64,000 bases of DNA, taken from contig NZ_CP093280.1 in assembly GCF_026651855.1 (NCBI RefSeq), positions 3,760,001-3,824,000 of the forward strand, read 5' to 3'. Below, in pieces: positions 1 through 10,137 of this stretch. The position numbers were made by a program, and so were the translations under genes. The DNA is from Pseudomonas silvicola. GTDB lineage: Bacteria; Pseudomonadota; Gammaproteobacteria; Pseudomonadales; Pseudomonadaceae. The notes beneath the pieces are model-generated. The model made no database searches. It saw nothing but the letters and a program-made list of their open reading frames with translations, and was not told where the DNA came from. Positions within the stretch are counted from its first letter, which is position 1. The number at the start of each line of letters is the position of its first letter.

Positions 1-2
1 AG

Positions 3-305
3 GTAGAACAATGCCTGAAAGGGTTTGGGGGAAAGGCCTATTATACGGTAGGTCATGCGCTTCTCCAGTCGGTTGCAACCGCATGGAAACGCACTACCTG
101 CGGATCGCACTATCCGTTTCTTGCTCAATTAGCTGCCGGCTGGGGCTCAGGTGGTGCTCGGGGATTGTTACAGTGTGGCGGGACGCTCACAAGCGATATC
201 CCACCAGGTCATTACAGTGTGATTTCTGATGATGCAGGAACGTTGAAAAAAAAGGGGTCGCAGCGATCACAAATGCAGGCCTCAACCTTGGCAAATGATC
301 AGTAA
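3..305 (+). CDS. C-terminal part of an unidentified protein (5' end outside window)
   Basis: Frame 3 is open from the left edge to a TAA at 303-305, giving 100 residues with coding-like composition (AYYTVGHALLQSV, FLAQLAAGWGSGGARG, DIPPGHYSVISDDAG). An overlapping +2-frame ORF at 11-229 has a far less protein-like composition. I do not recognise the family. The stretch rich in Gly/Ala with two cysteines (TTCGSHYP, LLQCGGT) could belong to an exported protein. The stop lies 11 bp before the next start, so the two genes are probably co-transcribed. The DNA is more AT-rich than the rest of the window. Confidence 0.45.
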   Translation, partial: VEQCLKGFGGKAYYTVGHALLQSVATAWKRTTCGSHYPFLAQLAAGWGSGGARGLLQCGGTLTSDIPPGHYSVISDDAGTLKKKGSQRSQMQASTLANDQ

Positions 306-316
306 GGAAAGTAGCC

Positions 317-739
317 ATGAGAGACCGTCTAAAGATTACTTGCTCACTTCTCGTGCTGCTTATGAGCAATGCGGATGCTTCGCAAGCCGGTAACGACTAC
401 AGATGCACGATTGAGCGTTTCTCTCAGGCCCAAGGAGATAGCGGGCCAACTTACAAAATCCTCAGCGAGAATTTCGTGGGGAAACAATTCACGGTAGATC
501 GAATGTCAGGGATCACCGTTGGTGTGCTGAAAAATTCGGCTAACGCTCAGCCAACCGTAATTGATCGAGGTAACCGTGAAAATTCCTTCAAGGTCGTGTC
601 GATGCTTAGCGCTGACCAGGGAATGCCTGGAACAACAATCACAGCTTTGAATGTGATGGAGTTCGTTGAGGGCAACAGCAAGCCATTCAACTTTATGATC
701 GATGACGGCGTGTTCTTCGGGACATGTGAGTCGTTTTAG
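317..739 (+). CDS. Small secreted hypothetical protein, 140 aa
   Basis: Function unknown. Residues 1-24 form a Sec-type signal peptide (MRDRLK, then the hydrophobic stretch ITCSLLVLLMSNADASQA), so the product is probably periplasmic. The mature part has two cysteines, in DYRCTIERF and at the end in FGTCESF, which could form one disulphide joining the two ends of the domain. AAGGAAAG sits about 6 bp before the ATG and decides the start. The composition and two-cysteine pattern resemble small periplasmic inhibitor or adhesin-like proteins, but I cannot assign a family. It probably shares a transcript with the truncated gene upstream. Confidence 0.6.
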   Translation: MRDRLKITCSLLVLLMSNADASQAGNDYRCTIERFSQAQGDSGPTYKILSENFVGKQFTVDRMSGITVGVLKNSANAQPTVIDRGNRENSFKVVSMLSADQGMPGTTITALNVMEFVEGNSKPFNFMIDDGVFFGTCESF

Positions 740-753
740 GAAAAATCGTTGCA

Positions 754-1056
754 TCACTTGCCCGCCCAGTCGCGGGTTTTGGCAAGCGCTTTGCGAAGGT
801 GTAGCTTGAGAAATACGGCGATGCAGAGCAGTAGAATAATACCAAGAGCTGATGCGTTTAGAACTATCATGCGCTCAATGGTCATTGGTCTGGTAATTCT
901 CGCCATGGTGTAAAGATTCTGGGCATAGCCATACATCATTATTGCTACGCCCATCCAGATCAGACGAACCTTAAGATCTTGAAGGCGTTTTCCTTCGATC
1001 GCGAAGTACATCAGTACAAGTCCCGCAACACTGATGGCAAGTTCTACTTTTTCCAT
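754..1056 (-). CDS. Small inner-membrane hypothetical protein, 100 aa
   Basis: Three hydrophobic segments are visible: about residues 5-20 (ELAISVAGLVLMYFAI), 31-48 (VRLIWMGVAIMMYGYAQ) and 66-84 (IVLNASALGIILLLCIAVFL). A basic C-terminal tail follows (KLHLRKALAKTRDWAGK). This fits a small inner-membrane protein. A strong Shine-Dalgarno GGAGG lies 6 bp before the ATG at 1056. It converges with the secreted protein on the other strand and ends 14 bp from it. No family recognised. Confidence 0.6.
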   Translation of the reverse strand: MEKVELAISVAGLVLMYFAIEGKRLQDLKVRLIWMGVAIMMYGYAQNLYTMARITRPMTIERMIVLNASALGIILLLCIAVFLKLHLRKALAKTRDWAGK

Positions 1057-1384
1057 GAAATACCTCCGTTTACCTGTGGTGGATTCATCTCAATGCCAAT
1101 TGGCAGATGGAGCGTAGACACTTTTTCAGTATATGCCAGCTTAGAGCTGCGAAGAACTAGTTTGTCTGCGACATGCTTTGCGGATACTGCTACCAGTATG
1201 GAATGCAGTCAATGACCCAGCTGCGCTCCATGAAGCCCACATCCATACGCGGGTTACCGAGGCTTTCTGACGGTGCCAAGTACCGAAGAAATCATGGGGC
1301 CTATGGTTGACTGGTTGAAACAAAACGGCCGGATCGTGGGCCGCTTTGCTCGAAAAGGTACTCGGCCCCCTGGCTTGTCGCCGC
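1057..1384. other. Intergenic, 328 bp, no supported gene
   Basis: Only short, poorly composed reading frames are present. The plus-strand stretch 1291-1370 reads MGPMVDWLKQNGRIVGRF, which faintly recalls the C-terminal end of IS5-type transposases, but it is too short to call. The promoter of the small membrane protein at 754-1056 should lie at the left end. Confidence 0.5.
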
Positions 1385-2413
1385 TTACTCCTGAAGCTCC
1401 CTGCGCACAATCTCCGCACCCGCACTCAACGCATTCAACTTGCCCCTTGCCACCCGCCGAGGCAACGGGGCCATGCCACAGTTTGTGCACGGGTAGAGCT
1501 TGTCGGCGTCCACAAACTGAAGCGCCTTTCGCAGGGTGTTGGCGACTTCCTCAGGTGTTTCGATAGTGTGGGTTGCCACGTCAATGGCCCCTACCATCAC
1601 TTTCTTGCCACGAATGAGTTCAATCAGGTCCATTGGCACCCGCGAGTTGTGACACTCCAGCGAGATGATATCAATGCCGGATTTCTGCAGCCTGGGGAAC
1701 GCCTCTTCATACTGGCGCCACTCGGCCCCCAGCGTCTTTTTCCAGTCGGTATTGGCCTTGATGCCGTAGCCATAGCAGATATGTACCGCCGTTTCGCATT
1801 TGAGGCCTTCGATTGCCCGCTCCAGGGTGGCCACGCCCCAATCATTCACCTCGTCGAAGAAGACGTTGAAGGCGGGCTCGTCAAACTGGATGATATCAAC
1901 GCCCGCAGCTTCCAGTTCCCTGGCTTCCTCATTGAGAATCCTGGCGAATTCCCATGCCAGTTTTTCGCGGCTTTTATAGTGGTTGTCATGAAGCGTATCG
2001 ATCATCGTCATGGGACCCGGCAGTGCCCATTTGATGGGTTGCCGAGTTTGCTGGCGCAGAAACGTGGCGTCCTCAACGAACACGGGTTTCTGGCGAGCTA
2101 CCGCGCCCACGACGGTGGGTACGCTGGCATCGTAGCGATCACGGATCCTGACGGTCTCACGCTGCTCGAAATCGACGCCGCTCAGGTGTTCGATAAACGT
2201 GGTGACAAAGTGTTGGCGTGTTTGCTCACCGTCGCTGACGATGTCGATACCTGCCTGCTGTTGCTCTTGCAGCGACAGCCGCAATGCATCGTGTTTTCCC
2301 TCGACCCATTCATCGCCCTGCAGTTTCCAGGGCGACCAGAGTGTCTCTGGCTGTGCCAGCCAGGCGGGTTTGGGAAGGCTGCCGGCCGTTGAGGTGGGTA
2401 GCAGTTTTTTCAT
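1385..2413 (-). CDS. mesD: MesD, core-MetE-type folate-independent methionine synthase
   Basis: 342 aa covering only the C-terminal catalytic barrel of cobalamin-independent methionine synthase; the N-terminal MetE domain is missing. Zinc ligands by analogy with MetE are H211 and C213 (VHICYGYG), E253 (ISLECHN) and C312 (TNCGMAP). It should methylate homocysteine to methionine in the cytoplasm. In the described MesD family the methyl donor is not methyl-tetrahydrofolate, and activity needs the partner MesX and oxygen. The start overlaps the mesX stop by 4 bp (ATGA), so translation is coupled. The conserved mesX neighbour makes this assignment much safer than a generic MetE call. Confidence 0.88.
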   Translation of the reverse strand: MKKLLPTSTAGSLPKPAWLAQPETLWSPWKLQGDEWVEGKHDALRLSLQEQQQAGIDIVSDGEQTRQHFVTTFIEHLSGVDFEQRETVRIRDRYDASVPTVVGAVARQKPVFVEDATFLRQQTRQPIKWALPGPMTMIDTLHDNHYKSREKLAWEFARILNEEARELEAAGVDIIQFDEPAFNVFFDEVNDWGVATLERAIEGLKCETAVHICYGYGIKANTDWKKTLGAEWRQYEEAFPRLQKSGIDIISLECHNSRVPMDLIELIRGKKVMVGAIDVATHTIETPEEVANTLRKALQFVDADKLYPCTNCGMAPLPRRVARGKLNALSAGAEIVRRELQE

Positions 2414-3408
2414 GATGCATGGCCTTGTGTATGCAGTTGACCCAAAAGTGCCATCAGGCGCGCCTGGTATGGCTTGATGAAGTGTTTCTCGGCGAACGCC
2501 CCTTGCTCCATGGCCAGGCGGCTGCGCTCTTCTCGGTCATAGACAATTCGGGTCAGTGAATAATCCTGATGCTTCAGGCTTGGCTGGTAGCATTTTCCTG
2601 CTGCGGAATTCGCGTTGTAGATCTCGGGGCGGTAAATCTTCTGGAACGTATCCATCGTGCTGATGGTGCTGATGAGTTCAAGGTTGGTGTAGTCGCCGAG
2701 CAAGTCACCGCTAAAATAAAAAGCCAGGGGCGCAGCACTATTCGCAGGCATGAAATAGCGAACCTTCAAGCCCATTTTCCTGAAATATTCATCCGTCAGC
2801 GAGTATTCACCCTGCTGGTATTCGACACCCAGTACAGGGTGCTGGTTTTCAGTCCGATGGTAGACCTTGCTGCTGGAAACACTCAGGCAGATAACGGGTG
2901 GTTTTTTGAAGTGATCGCTGTAGGCGCTCGACGCTACGAAGCACTGGAACAGCTTGCCATGAAGGTCGCCGAAACCGTCCGGGGTACTGAAGGCGGACTG
3001 GCCCTTGTTGTGGCCTGGCAAGAGCACGCTGAAGTCGTAGTCCCGAACATAAGAGGAAAAATTGTTTCCGACAATGCCGTCAATGCGTTCGCTGGTTTTT
3101 CGGTCAACGACCGTTGTTTTCAATATCTCGATCAGCGGGAGGGCATTGGCGCTGTTGTCGAAGTCGATATTCATCTCGACTGAGATGATGTCAAGCTCGA
3201 CCGTGTAACGATCGCCGGCGGGGTTGTCCCACTGCGCCAGGGCATTGAAGCGATTGTTGATCATTTCCAGGGTGTTGCGTAAATTTTCCTGGCGCCTGCT
3301 TCCTCTCGCCAAGTTGGCAAAGTTGGTCGTGATTCGGGTATTGTCCGATGGCGTGTAATGTTCATCGAAACGAATACGCCTGATGGTGAAGGCGAAGTCA
3401 TTGCTCAT
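2410..3408 (-). CDS. mesX: MesX (DUF1852), partner of MesD methionine synthase
   Basis: 332 aa, matching the DUF1852 family in length and opening (MSNDFAFTIRRIRFDEHYTPSDNTRITTNFANLARG, read in segments). Members are almost always encoded next to core MetE. From memory of published genetics, MesX is required for MesD to make methionine, perhaps helping obtain the one-carbon unit in an oxygen-dependent way; its own chemistry is not settled. No signal peptide or membrane segment, so cytoplasmic. The gene is first in the two-gene operon, and a MetR-like palindrome lies about 130 bp upstream. Confidence 0.88.
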   Translation of the reverse strand: MSNDFAFTIRRIRFDEHYTPSDNTRITTNFANLARGSRRQENLRNTLEMINNRFNALAQWDNPAGDRYTVELDIISVEMNIDFDNSANALPLIEILKTTVVDRKTSERIDGIVGNNFSSYVRDYDFSVLLPGHNKGQSAFSTPDGFGDLHGKLFQCFVASSAYSDHFKKPPVICLSVSSSKVYHRTENQHPVLGVEYQQGEYSLTDEYFRKMGLKVRYFMPANSAAPLAFYFSGDLLGDYTNLELISTISTMDTFQKIYRPEIYNANSAAGKCYQPSLKHQDYSLTRIVYDREERSRLAMEQGAFAEKHFIKPYQARLMALLGQLHTQGHAS

Positions 3409-3536
3409 GGTGGTCGGGTGCTCTAATCGATTCTGTTTGTCAGTGCGCGCTGTTTTCCCTTTTGCCGGTTTTGGTCAATAAGTATCTGCACTGTTATTGA
3501 GCAGCATCTTATGGGGGGCTATCGAACAAGCGCTAG

Positions 3537-3549
3537 TGAATTGATTTCA
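3537..3549. promoter_or_regulatory. Candidate MetR operator upstream of mesX-mesD
   Basis: TGAATTGATTTCA is a perfect TGAA-N5-TTCA inverted repeat, the MetR half-site arrangement known in enterobacteria (the central base differs from the usual A/T). It lies 129 bp upstream of the mesX start in the only sizeable intergenic space. Regulation by homocysteine/MetR is inferred, not shown. Confidence 0.45.
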
Positions 3550-3653
3550 CAGAACCTTTAGTCATCTTCATGCGGGTGTCACGGCGTGACTCAAGTTGGA
3601 TATCGCGCGGTCAGGCCATGATTGCCAGGAGATAAAGGTGTATTAGCCAGTCA

Positions 3654-4274
3654 TCACAACCAGTGCCACAACCGACTCCAGAACCCACGCTCCAGATCAT
3701 TCCTGCACCCCGCGTATTGCTGCGCATACATCTGCGACCGGGTCTGCACCTTGCCCGCCACGTGCGGCAACCACGCCTTGCTGGCGTAGGTTCGCTGCCG
3801 ATATCCACCCCAGCCCTCGTGGTAGTTCAGGTACTGGTCATACGCATCGTATTTCGACACGCCGTTGATGGTGTAGGTCTTGTCCATGTACCACCCGACA
3901 AAGTCGATGGCGTCGTCGAAGTGCTGACGGCTGGCGCCGCTGCGGCCGGTACTTTTGCGGTAATCGTTCCAGCCTTCATCCTTGGCTTGCGCGTACCCTG
4001 CGGCCGTGGTGACGCGCCCCCATGGGATGATCCACAACAGGTATTTGCGCGGCGCCTTGGCGTCCTGGTGGAAGCCTGACTCCTGATACAGGATTGCGAA
4101 CGGCACCTGGATCGGCACGCCCCAGCGCTGTTGGGTGACTTTGGCGGCGTCGTACCAATCATCCTTCTCCCGAAAGATGCCGCAGATGTCATCGGGCGTG
4201 CGCGGTGGTGACGTGCTGCATGCGGCGAGCAAGGCGGTGAGTAACAAAAGTCCTGCGGTTCTGCCTGCGCTCAA
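3654..4274 (-). CDS. Lipoprotein with lytic-transglycosylase-like domain
   Basis: 206 aa. Residues 1-19 are a lipoprotein signal ending in the lipobox LLAAC (C19 would be acylated). The domain after it has the goose-lysozyme/SLT-like signature FAILYQESGFH with E65 as the probable catalytic acid, followed by aromatic-rich motifs (GRVTTAAGYAQAKDEGW, DFVGWYMDKT, YLNYHEGWGGY) seen in transglycosylase-fold lipoproteins. It would cleave or remodel peptidoglycan from the membrane side. The start is TTG at 4274; no better ATG is available and AGG sits 7 bp upstream. It is monocistronic, with mesX upstream in the same orientation across 245 bp. Confidence 0.75.
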   Translation of the reverse strand: MSAGRTAGLLLLTALLAACSTSPPRTPDDICGIFREKDDWYDAAKVTQQRWGVPIQVPFAILYQESGFHQDAKAPRKYLLWIIPWGRVTTAAGYAQAKDEGWNDYRKSTGRSGASRQHFDDAIDFVGWYMDKTYTINGVSKYDAYDQYLNYHEGWGGYRQRTYASKAWLPHVAGKVQTRSQMYAQQYAGCRNDLERGFWSRLWHWL

Positions 4275-4546
4275 TGGGCACCTGTCCGATACGCGAAAAA
4301 GCCGACATTTTACGCACGCGGGGGGACTGATGCCGATATGTCATCACGCGATTGCTTCAACGCCCAGGCCGCAACGCCCCGCAAACAGGCAACTTATTGA
4401 AAATACTGAATAATTTTTCATTGTTCGTAGAACTTTTCTGCCGGTCGTGGTCTACCTGATGAGATTTTTGTCGAAACTGACACAGTTGGCGCCGCAGCCG
4501 CGAGGCCGATTCGGATTCAACGGCTTATCAGAGACCTACCTGACTT

Positions 4547-4882
4547 ATGAAATTCTACAGCCCCTCCATCGTGCTCGCAGCGCTGCTTTCGTTGGCGGCA
4601 GCAGGGACTGCCTGCGCCTCGCCAATGCAGGCGCCGCTGGCCGCGTCGCTCGTTCAAGGCCCTGCGGGGAAGACTCCGGGCGCGGCCAACCCATGGCCAG
4701 GTTTGCTGAGCATGGGCAGCCAGCAGTCAACCGAGTTGGCCTATGACGACCACTACCGGCGCGACGGCCACTGGCAGTCCCGTCAGGAGCAGATTCGCCG
4801 GGAGCGCTGGCGGCGGGAGCAGGCACGCCGGGAGGCGGAGCGTCGTCATGAGTGGGAACGCCGCCATCATCATCGGCGCTAA
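4547..4882 (+). CDS. Small periplasmic Arg/His-rich protein
   Basis: 111 aa with a clear signal peptide (MKFYSPSIVLAALLSLAAAG, cleavage likely after ACA-SP). The mature part is short and polar. The last 40 residues are a charged run of Arg/Glu heptad-like repeats (RRERWRREQARREAERRHEW) ending in HHHRR, likely helical and possibly metal- or nucleic-acid-binding by composition only. Similar short basic secreted proteins are common hypotheticals in Pseudomonas. No enzyme motif is visible. Confidence 0.65.
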   Translation: MKFYSPSIVLAALLSLAAAGTACASPMQAPLAASLVQGPAGKTPGAANPWPGLLSMGSQQSTELAYDDHYRRDGHWQSRQEQIRRERWRREQARREAERRHEWERRHHHRR

Positions 4883-4972
4883 GCCAACACATGTACTCGC
4901 GCGTTGCCAGGCACACCGCATGAAGGCCGACGCGGCCTCACGGCTGCTACCGGTCTCGCACCCGCTGAAGCG

Positions 4973-5746
4973 TCAGGCCCGCCCCGCAAACACTTCCTTG
5001 AGCACCGGCACCGCCGACATCGCTTTCGGCCACCCCACGTAAAACGCCAGGTGCGTCACCACCTCAGCCGCCTGTTCCCGGGTAAGCCCGTTATCCATGG
5101 CGCGGTTGAGGTGGAAGGGCAGTTGCGCTGCCTGGCCTTGGGCGACAAGCGCCGCCACGGTCACCAGGCTGCGGTCTCGGGGTGTCAGGCTGCTGTCACG
5201 CCACACCTGCCCGAACAGTATTTCGTTGGTGTAACGGGCCAGTTCAGGGGCCACGTCACCGACACCGGCCTGGACGGCGGCGCGGCGTTTGCTTTCGCTC
5301 TCCGGGTCCAGGGTGAGCGGCGCGGCGGGCGCCGGCGCTACCTGCTCGGCACCCAGGTGTCGCTCCGTGAATACCTGCTTGGCCACGCCCACCGCAGACA
5401 TCGCGTTAGGCCAGCCGGAATAGAACGCCAGGTGGGTGATCAGCGCGGTGATCTCGCCGGGCGTGAGGCCATTGTCCAGGCCCAGCCGGATGTGCCCCTG
5501 CAGTTGTGCGAACTGGCCGCTGGCGACCAGCGCGGCCACGGTCACCAGGCTGCGGTCGCGAGGGGACAGTGCCTCGCGTTTCCACACTTCGCCGAACAGC
5601 AGCTCAGTGGTGTAGCGGTACAGTTGCGGGGTTATTTCCAGCACGTCGGACGAAGGCTTGGGGTCGGGCCGTGCCTGTGCCTGGTCGGCGCCCACGGCGG
5701 CGGAGCAGAGCAGGGTGGCGAAGGTGGTCGCGGTCAGCAGTTTCAT
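4973..5746 (-). CDS. Secreted protein with two carboxymuconolactone-decarboxylase (CMD/AhpD-like) domains
   Basis: 257 aa from the ATG at 5746, chosen because a signal peptide (MKLLTATTFATLLCSAAVGADQAQA) and an upstream GGGAG follow from it; the frame extends further upstream but without signal features. Two tandem repeats each carry RDRSLVTVAALVA and THLAFYxGWPxAMSA, the CMD fold signature with the conserved histidine. No AhpD-type CxxC pair is present, so a peroxidase role is unlikely. Periplasmic double-CMD proteins are often annotated as gamma-carboxymuconolactone decarboxylase family without proven substrate. Confidence 0.8.
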   Translation of the reverse strand: MKLLTATTFATLLCSAAVGADQAQARPDPKPSSDVLEITPQLYRYTTELLFGEVWKREALSPRDRSLVTVAALVASGQFAQLQGHIRLGLDNGLTPGEITALITHLAFYSGWPNAMSAVGVAKQVFTERHLGAEQVAPAPAAPLTLDPESESKRRAAVQAGVGDVAPELARYTNEILFGQVWRDSSLTPRDRSLVTVAALVAQGQAAQLPFHLNRAMDNGLTREQAAEVVTHLAFYVGWPKAMSAVPVLKEVFAGRA

Positions 5747-5942
5747 GGTGCACTCCCAGCAGAAAATTGGACGGCCCCGGGCGCAAGGTCGGCCCTGCGT
5801 GCGCTGACGTGAATGCCGATCAGGCTTCTTCAAGCGCGGGCACCGGCCCATGGTAGGCAACGCGGGCCGATAGATTAATAGCCGCAAACAGCATGTAGTG
5901 ATGAGTGTTGCTCATCAAGGTGGTGACACGGCAGGGGCGAAC

Positions 5943-7935
<1,993 letters not shown>

Positions 7936-7966
7936 GGGCCTGCGCCGCGGCGAACGTGGGTGCGGG

Positions 7967-9151
7967 TCAGGCTTTTCCCGCGCGCAGAAAGTCGGCCCAC
8001 CGACGCACCAGGTAATTGTGCTCGTCCATCACCGAGTTCCACACGCTGATGTGCCCCATGCGCTCGGCGTAGGAACCGCCTTCACGGCAGGCGCCGGCGT
8101 CGATCAGCGGCAAGCCGTCGCTGCCCATCAGCGCTTCGCGTGCCGGCTTGCCGTCGTACCAGTAGTCCCACTCCGCGGCGCTCAAATGGTCGCGGGCACG
8201 CAGGGGGTTGGAAATATAGAACCCTTGGCGGGCCATTACCGCCCCCGGCCAACCCGCCAGCCACCAGTTGAGGTAGGCATAGGCGGCATCGCGCACACGC
8301 CCCTGGGCGCAGCGGGACAGTGACAGCCCGCCGAACCACGCCCGGTACCCTTCCTTGGGCACGGCCAAGCGGTACTCGATACCGGCGCGGTGCAGTTGCA
8401 TCAGCGTGGGTGACCACAGGCTCTGAATGTCGATGCGCGGTTGCAGCATCAGCTCGCCGGCCTCCTGGCCGTCTGACCAGAAGGCGGCGAAATGGCCATG
8501 GCGCTGTTTGTCGATGAGGATTTTCGCCAGTTGGTCTATTTCTTCCAGCGCCAGGTTGCCGATGTTGTCGAACCCGGCCAGGCCTGATGCCTGCACGGCC
8601 AGCGCGGCGTCGAGGGCACCGATGGACGCATCGCTTTGCAGGGCGATGCGCCCGCACCAGGACTCGTCCACCAGCCATGCCCAGCTCTCGTCCGCCATGG
8701 CCAGCCCGGCCGGCAGGTGCTGGGGGCGGTAGGCGAAACTGTCGGCGTTGTGGGTCAGGGGCAACATGCTGATCAGGTCGGTGGCGCGGTTGCCCAGGCT
8801 GCCGTCGTGCTGCACGAACAGACGGTCGCACGGCAGGCTGCCGGTGGCCAGGCGGTCATCGGGGTTGAGCCGGCCGCGCTTGGGCAGGTCGTTGATCTCT
8901 TCCCACAGCGCCAGGCGGCGGGTGTCGATGGGCTGGATGGCTCGTGCCGGCCACACCAGGTCGACGTTGTGGAACCATTGGTCGTACAGGTCGTAGCTGT
9001 CGGGTTGCATCACCGCGATGCGCTGTGCCTGTTGCACGTCGTGAATCTGGTAGACGATGCGCACCCCCAGCTCTTGCTCGGCGCGCTGGCGAATCGACTC
9101 CAGCAGGGTCACTGAAGTGCCCAGCACGCGCAGGGTAACCGGCTCGGTCAT
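7967..9151 (-). CDS. Solute-binding-protein-like protein without signal peptide
   Basis: 394 aa from the ATG at 9151, which overlaps the upstream GTPase stop (ATGA). The fold is that of PotD/PotF-type extracellular solute-binding proteins: a ligand-lobe start (TLRVLGTSVTLLESIRQRAEQ), DESWCGRIALQSD, and EYRLAVPKEGYRAWFGGLSLSR near the hinge. The protein starts MTEPVTLRVLG with no signal peptide, and no ABC permease or ATPase gene is nearby. It therefore looks like a cytoplasmic binding protein, perhaps a ligand sensor or carrier. It is the last gene of the operon starting with the amidase at 15768. Confidence 0.72.
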   Translation of the reverse strand: MTEPVTLRVLGTSVTLLESIRQRAEQELGVRIVYQIHDVQQAQRIAVMQPDSYDLYDQWFHNVDLVWPARAIQPIDTRRLALWEEINDLPKRGRLNPDDRLATGSLPCDRLFVQHDGSLGNRATDLISMLPLTHNADSFAYRPQHLPAGLAMADESWAWLVDESWCGRIALQSDASIGALDAALAVQASGLAGFDNIGNLALEEIDQLAKILIDKQRHGHFAAFWSDGQEAGELMLQPRIDIQSLWSPTLMQLHRAGIEYRLAVPKEGYRAWFGGLSLSRCAQGRVRDAAYAYLNWWLAGWPGAVMARQGFYISNPLRARDHLSAAEWDYWYDGKPAREALMGSDGLPLIDAGACREGGSYAERMGHISVWNSVMDEHNYLVRRWADFLRAGKA

Positions 9152-10137
9152 GCGGCCACCCGTGGCTGGCCGAGAAAGGCGGCGAACGAACGGCGCAGCA
9201 AGCCGGTGTCCACGCCCCGCACGATGAACACCAGGCGCGAGGTGCGCGGGCCTGCGGGCCAGGAGGCCAGGTGGACGGGGGCGTGCAGGCAGTGCTGCAC
9301 ACCGTGAATGACAATGGGATGTTCGCTGTTGATCACTTCCAGGATGCCCTTGACGCGCAGGATTCGTTCGCCGTGGCATCTTAGCAGCATCGACAGCCAC
9401 ACACCGAAGGTCAACCAGTCCAGGGGGGCGTCGAAGCTCAGGCAGCACACCTGCGCTTCAGCGTGGTGGTGCGCGTCCACAGGCTGGAATAGCGTCCAGC
9501 GCGCCAGTTCGCTGGCGATTGCCTCGCCCCGTGGCGCCTGGCTGCGCAGCAACGGGTCAGCGCCGCTCAAGGTGCGGGCGAGCTGGACCGGGGCGCCGCC
9601 GTTGATTCGGCTCAGGCGTTCCTGTACCTGCGCCAGTACCGTCGCGTCGACGCGGTCGTCCTTGCTGATCAGCAGGTGGTCGGCGGCGGCGACCTGCGCC
9701 AGCCATTCAGGGTGCAGGCGCTGTTGCAGCGCGGCATGCTCGGCGTCCACCAGGGTAATCATCTGGCCCAGGTGAAAGTGGCCGCGCAGGTTGGCGTCCT
9801 TGGCCAGTGTCGCCAGGATAGGCGCGGGGTCGGCCAGGCCGGTGGTTTCCAGCAGTACGCGGCGCAGCACCGGCCACTCGCCGCGGCGCTGGCGACCCTC
9901 CAGGTTCAGCAGGGCGGCCTTGAGGTCACCGCGAATGGAGCAGCACACGCAGCCGTTGGGCAGCAGTACCGTGTTCGGCGCCAGGTCTTCGACCAGCAGA
10001 TGGTCCAGGCCCACTTCGCCGAATTCGTTGATCAGCACAGCGGTGTCGCTCAGGTCCTGGTCGGCGAGCAGGCGCTTGAGCAGGGTGGTTTTGCCGCTGC
10101 CGAGAAAACCGGTGATGACAGTCAGGGGGATGCTCAT
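9148..10137 (-). CDS. COG0523/CobW-family GTPase (putative metallochaperone)
   Basis: 329 aa. Walker A is GFLGSGKTT (residues 10-18), the family CXCC metal motif is CVCC (63-66) within PNGCVCCSIRGDL, and the guanine-specificity motif is SKDD. A CobW C-terminal domain follows. Family members bind zinc, cobalt or iron and deliver it to client enzymes using GTP; some activate nitrile hydratases. Start and stop overlap both neighbours by 4 bp, so it is translated together with the small MCGLCG protein and the binding protein. A client in this operon could be the metal-dependent imidase-like enzyme (inference). Confidence 0.88.
   Translation of the reverse strand: MSIPLTVITGFLGSGKTTLLKRLLADQDLSDTAVLINEFGEVGLDHLLVEDLAPNTVLLPNGCVCCSIRGDLKAALLNLEGRQRRGEWPVLRRVLLETTGLADPAPILATLAKDANLRGHFHLGQMITLVDAEHAALQQRLHPEWLAQVAAADHLLISKDDRVDATVLAQVQERLSRINGGAPVQLARTLSGADPLLRSQAPRGEAIASELARWTLFQPVDAHHHAEAQVCCLSFDAPLDWLTFGVWLSMLLRCHGERILRVKGILEVINSEHPIVIHGVQHCLHAPVHLASWPAGPRTSRLVFIVRGVDTGLLRRSFAAFLGQPRVAA

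Noticed and set aside
11-229. 72-aa plus-strand reading frame at the left edge
   Set aside because: Overlaps a longer open frame (3-305) with more protein-like composition, and has no ribosome site.
1273-1370. Possible IS5-type transposase tail (VDWLKQNGRIVGRF)
   Set aside because: About 15 residues of weak similarity, no DDE motif and no inverted repeats found.
1346-2392. 348-aa plus-strand reading frame over mesD
   Set aside because: Mirror of the mesD coding strand; no homology-like motifs and the opposite strand is a clear enzyme.
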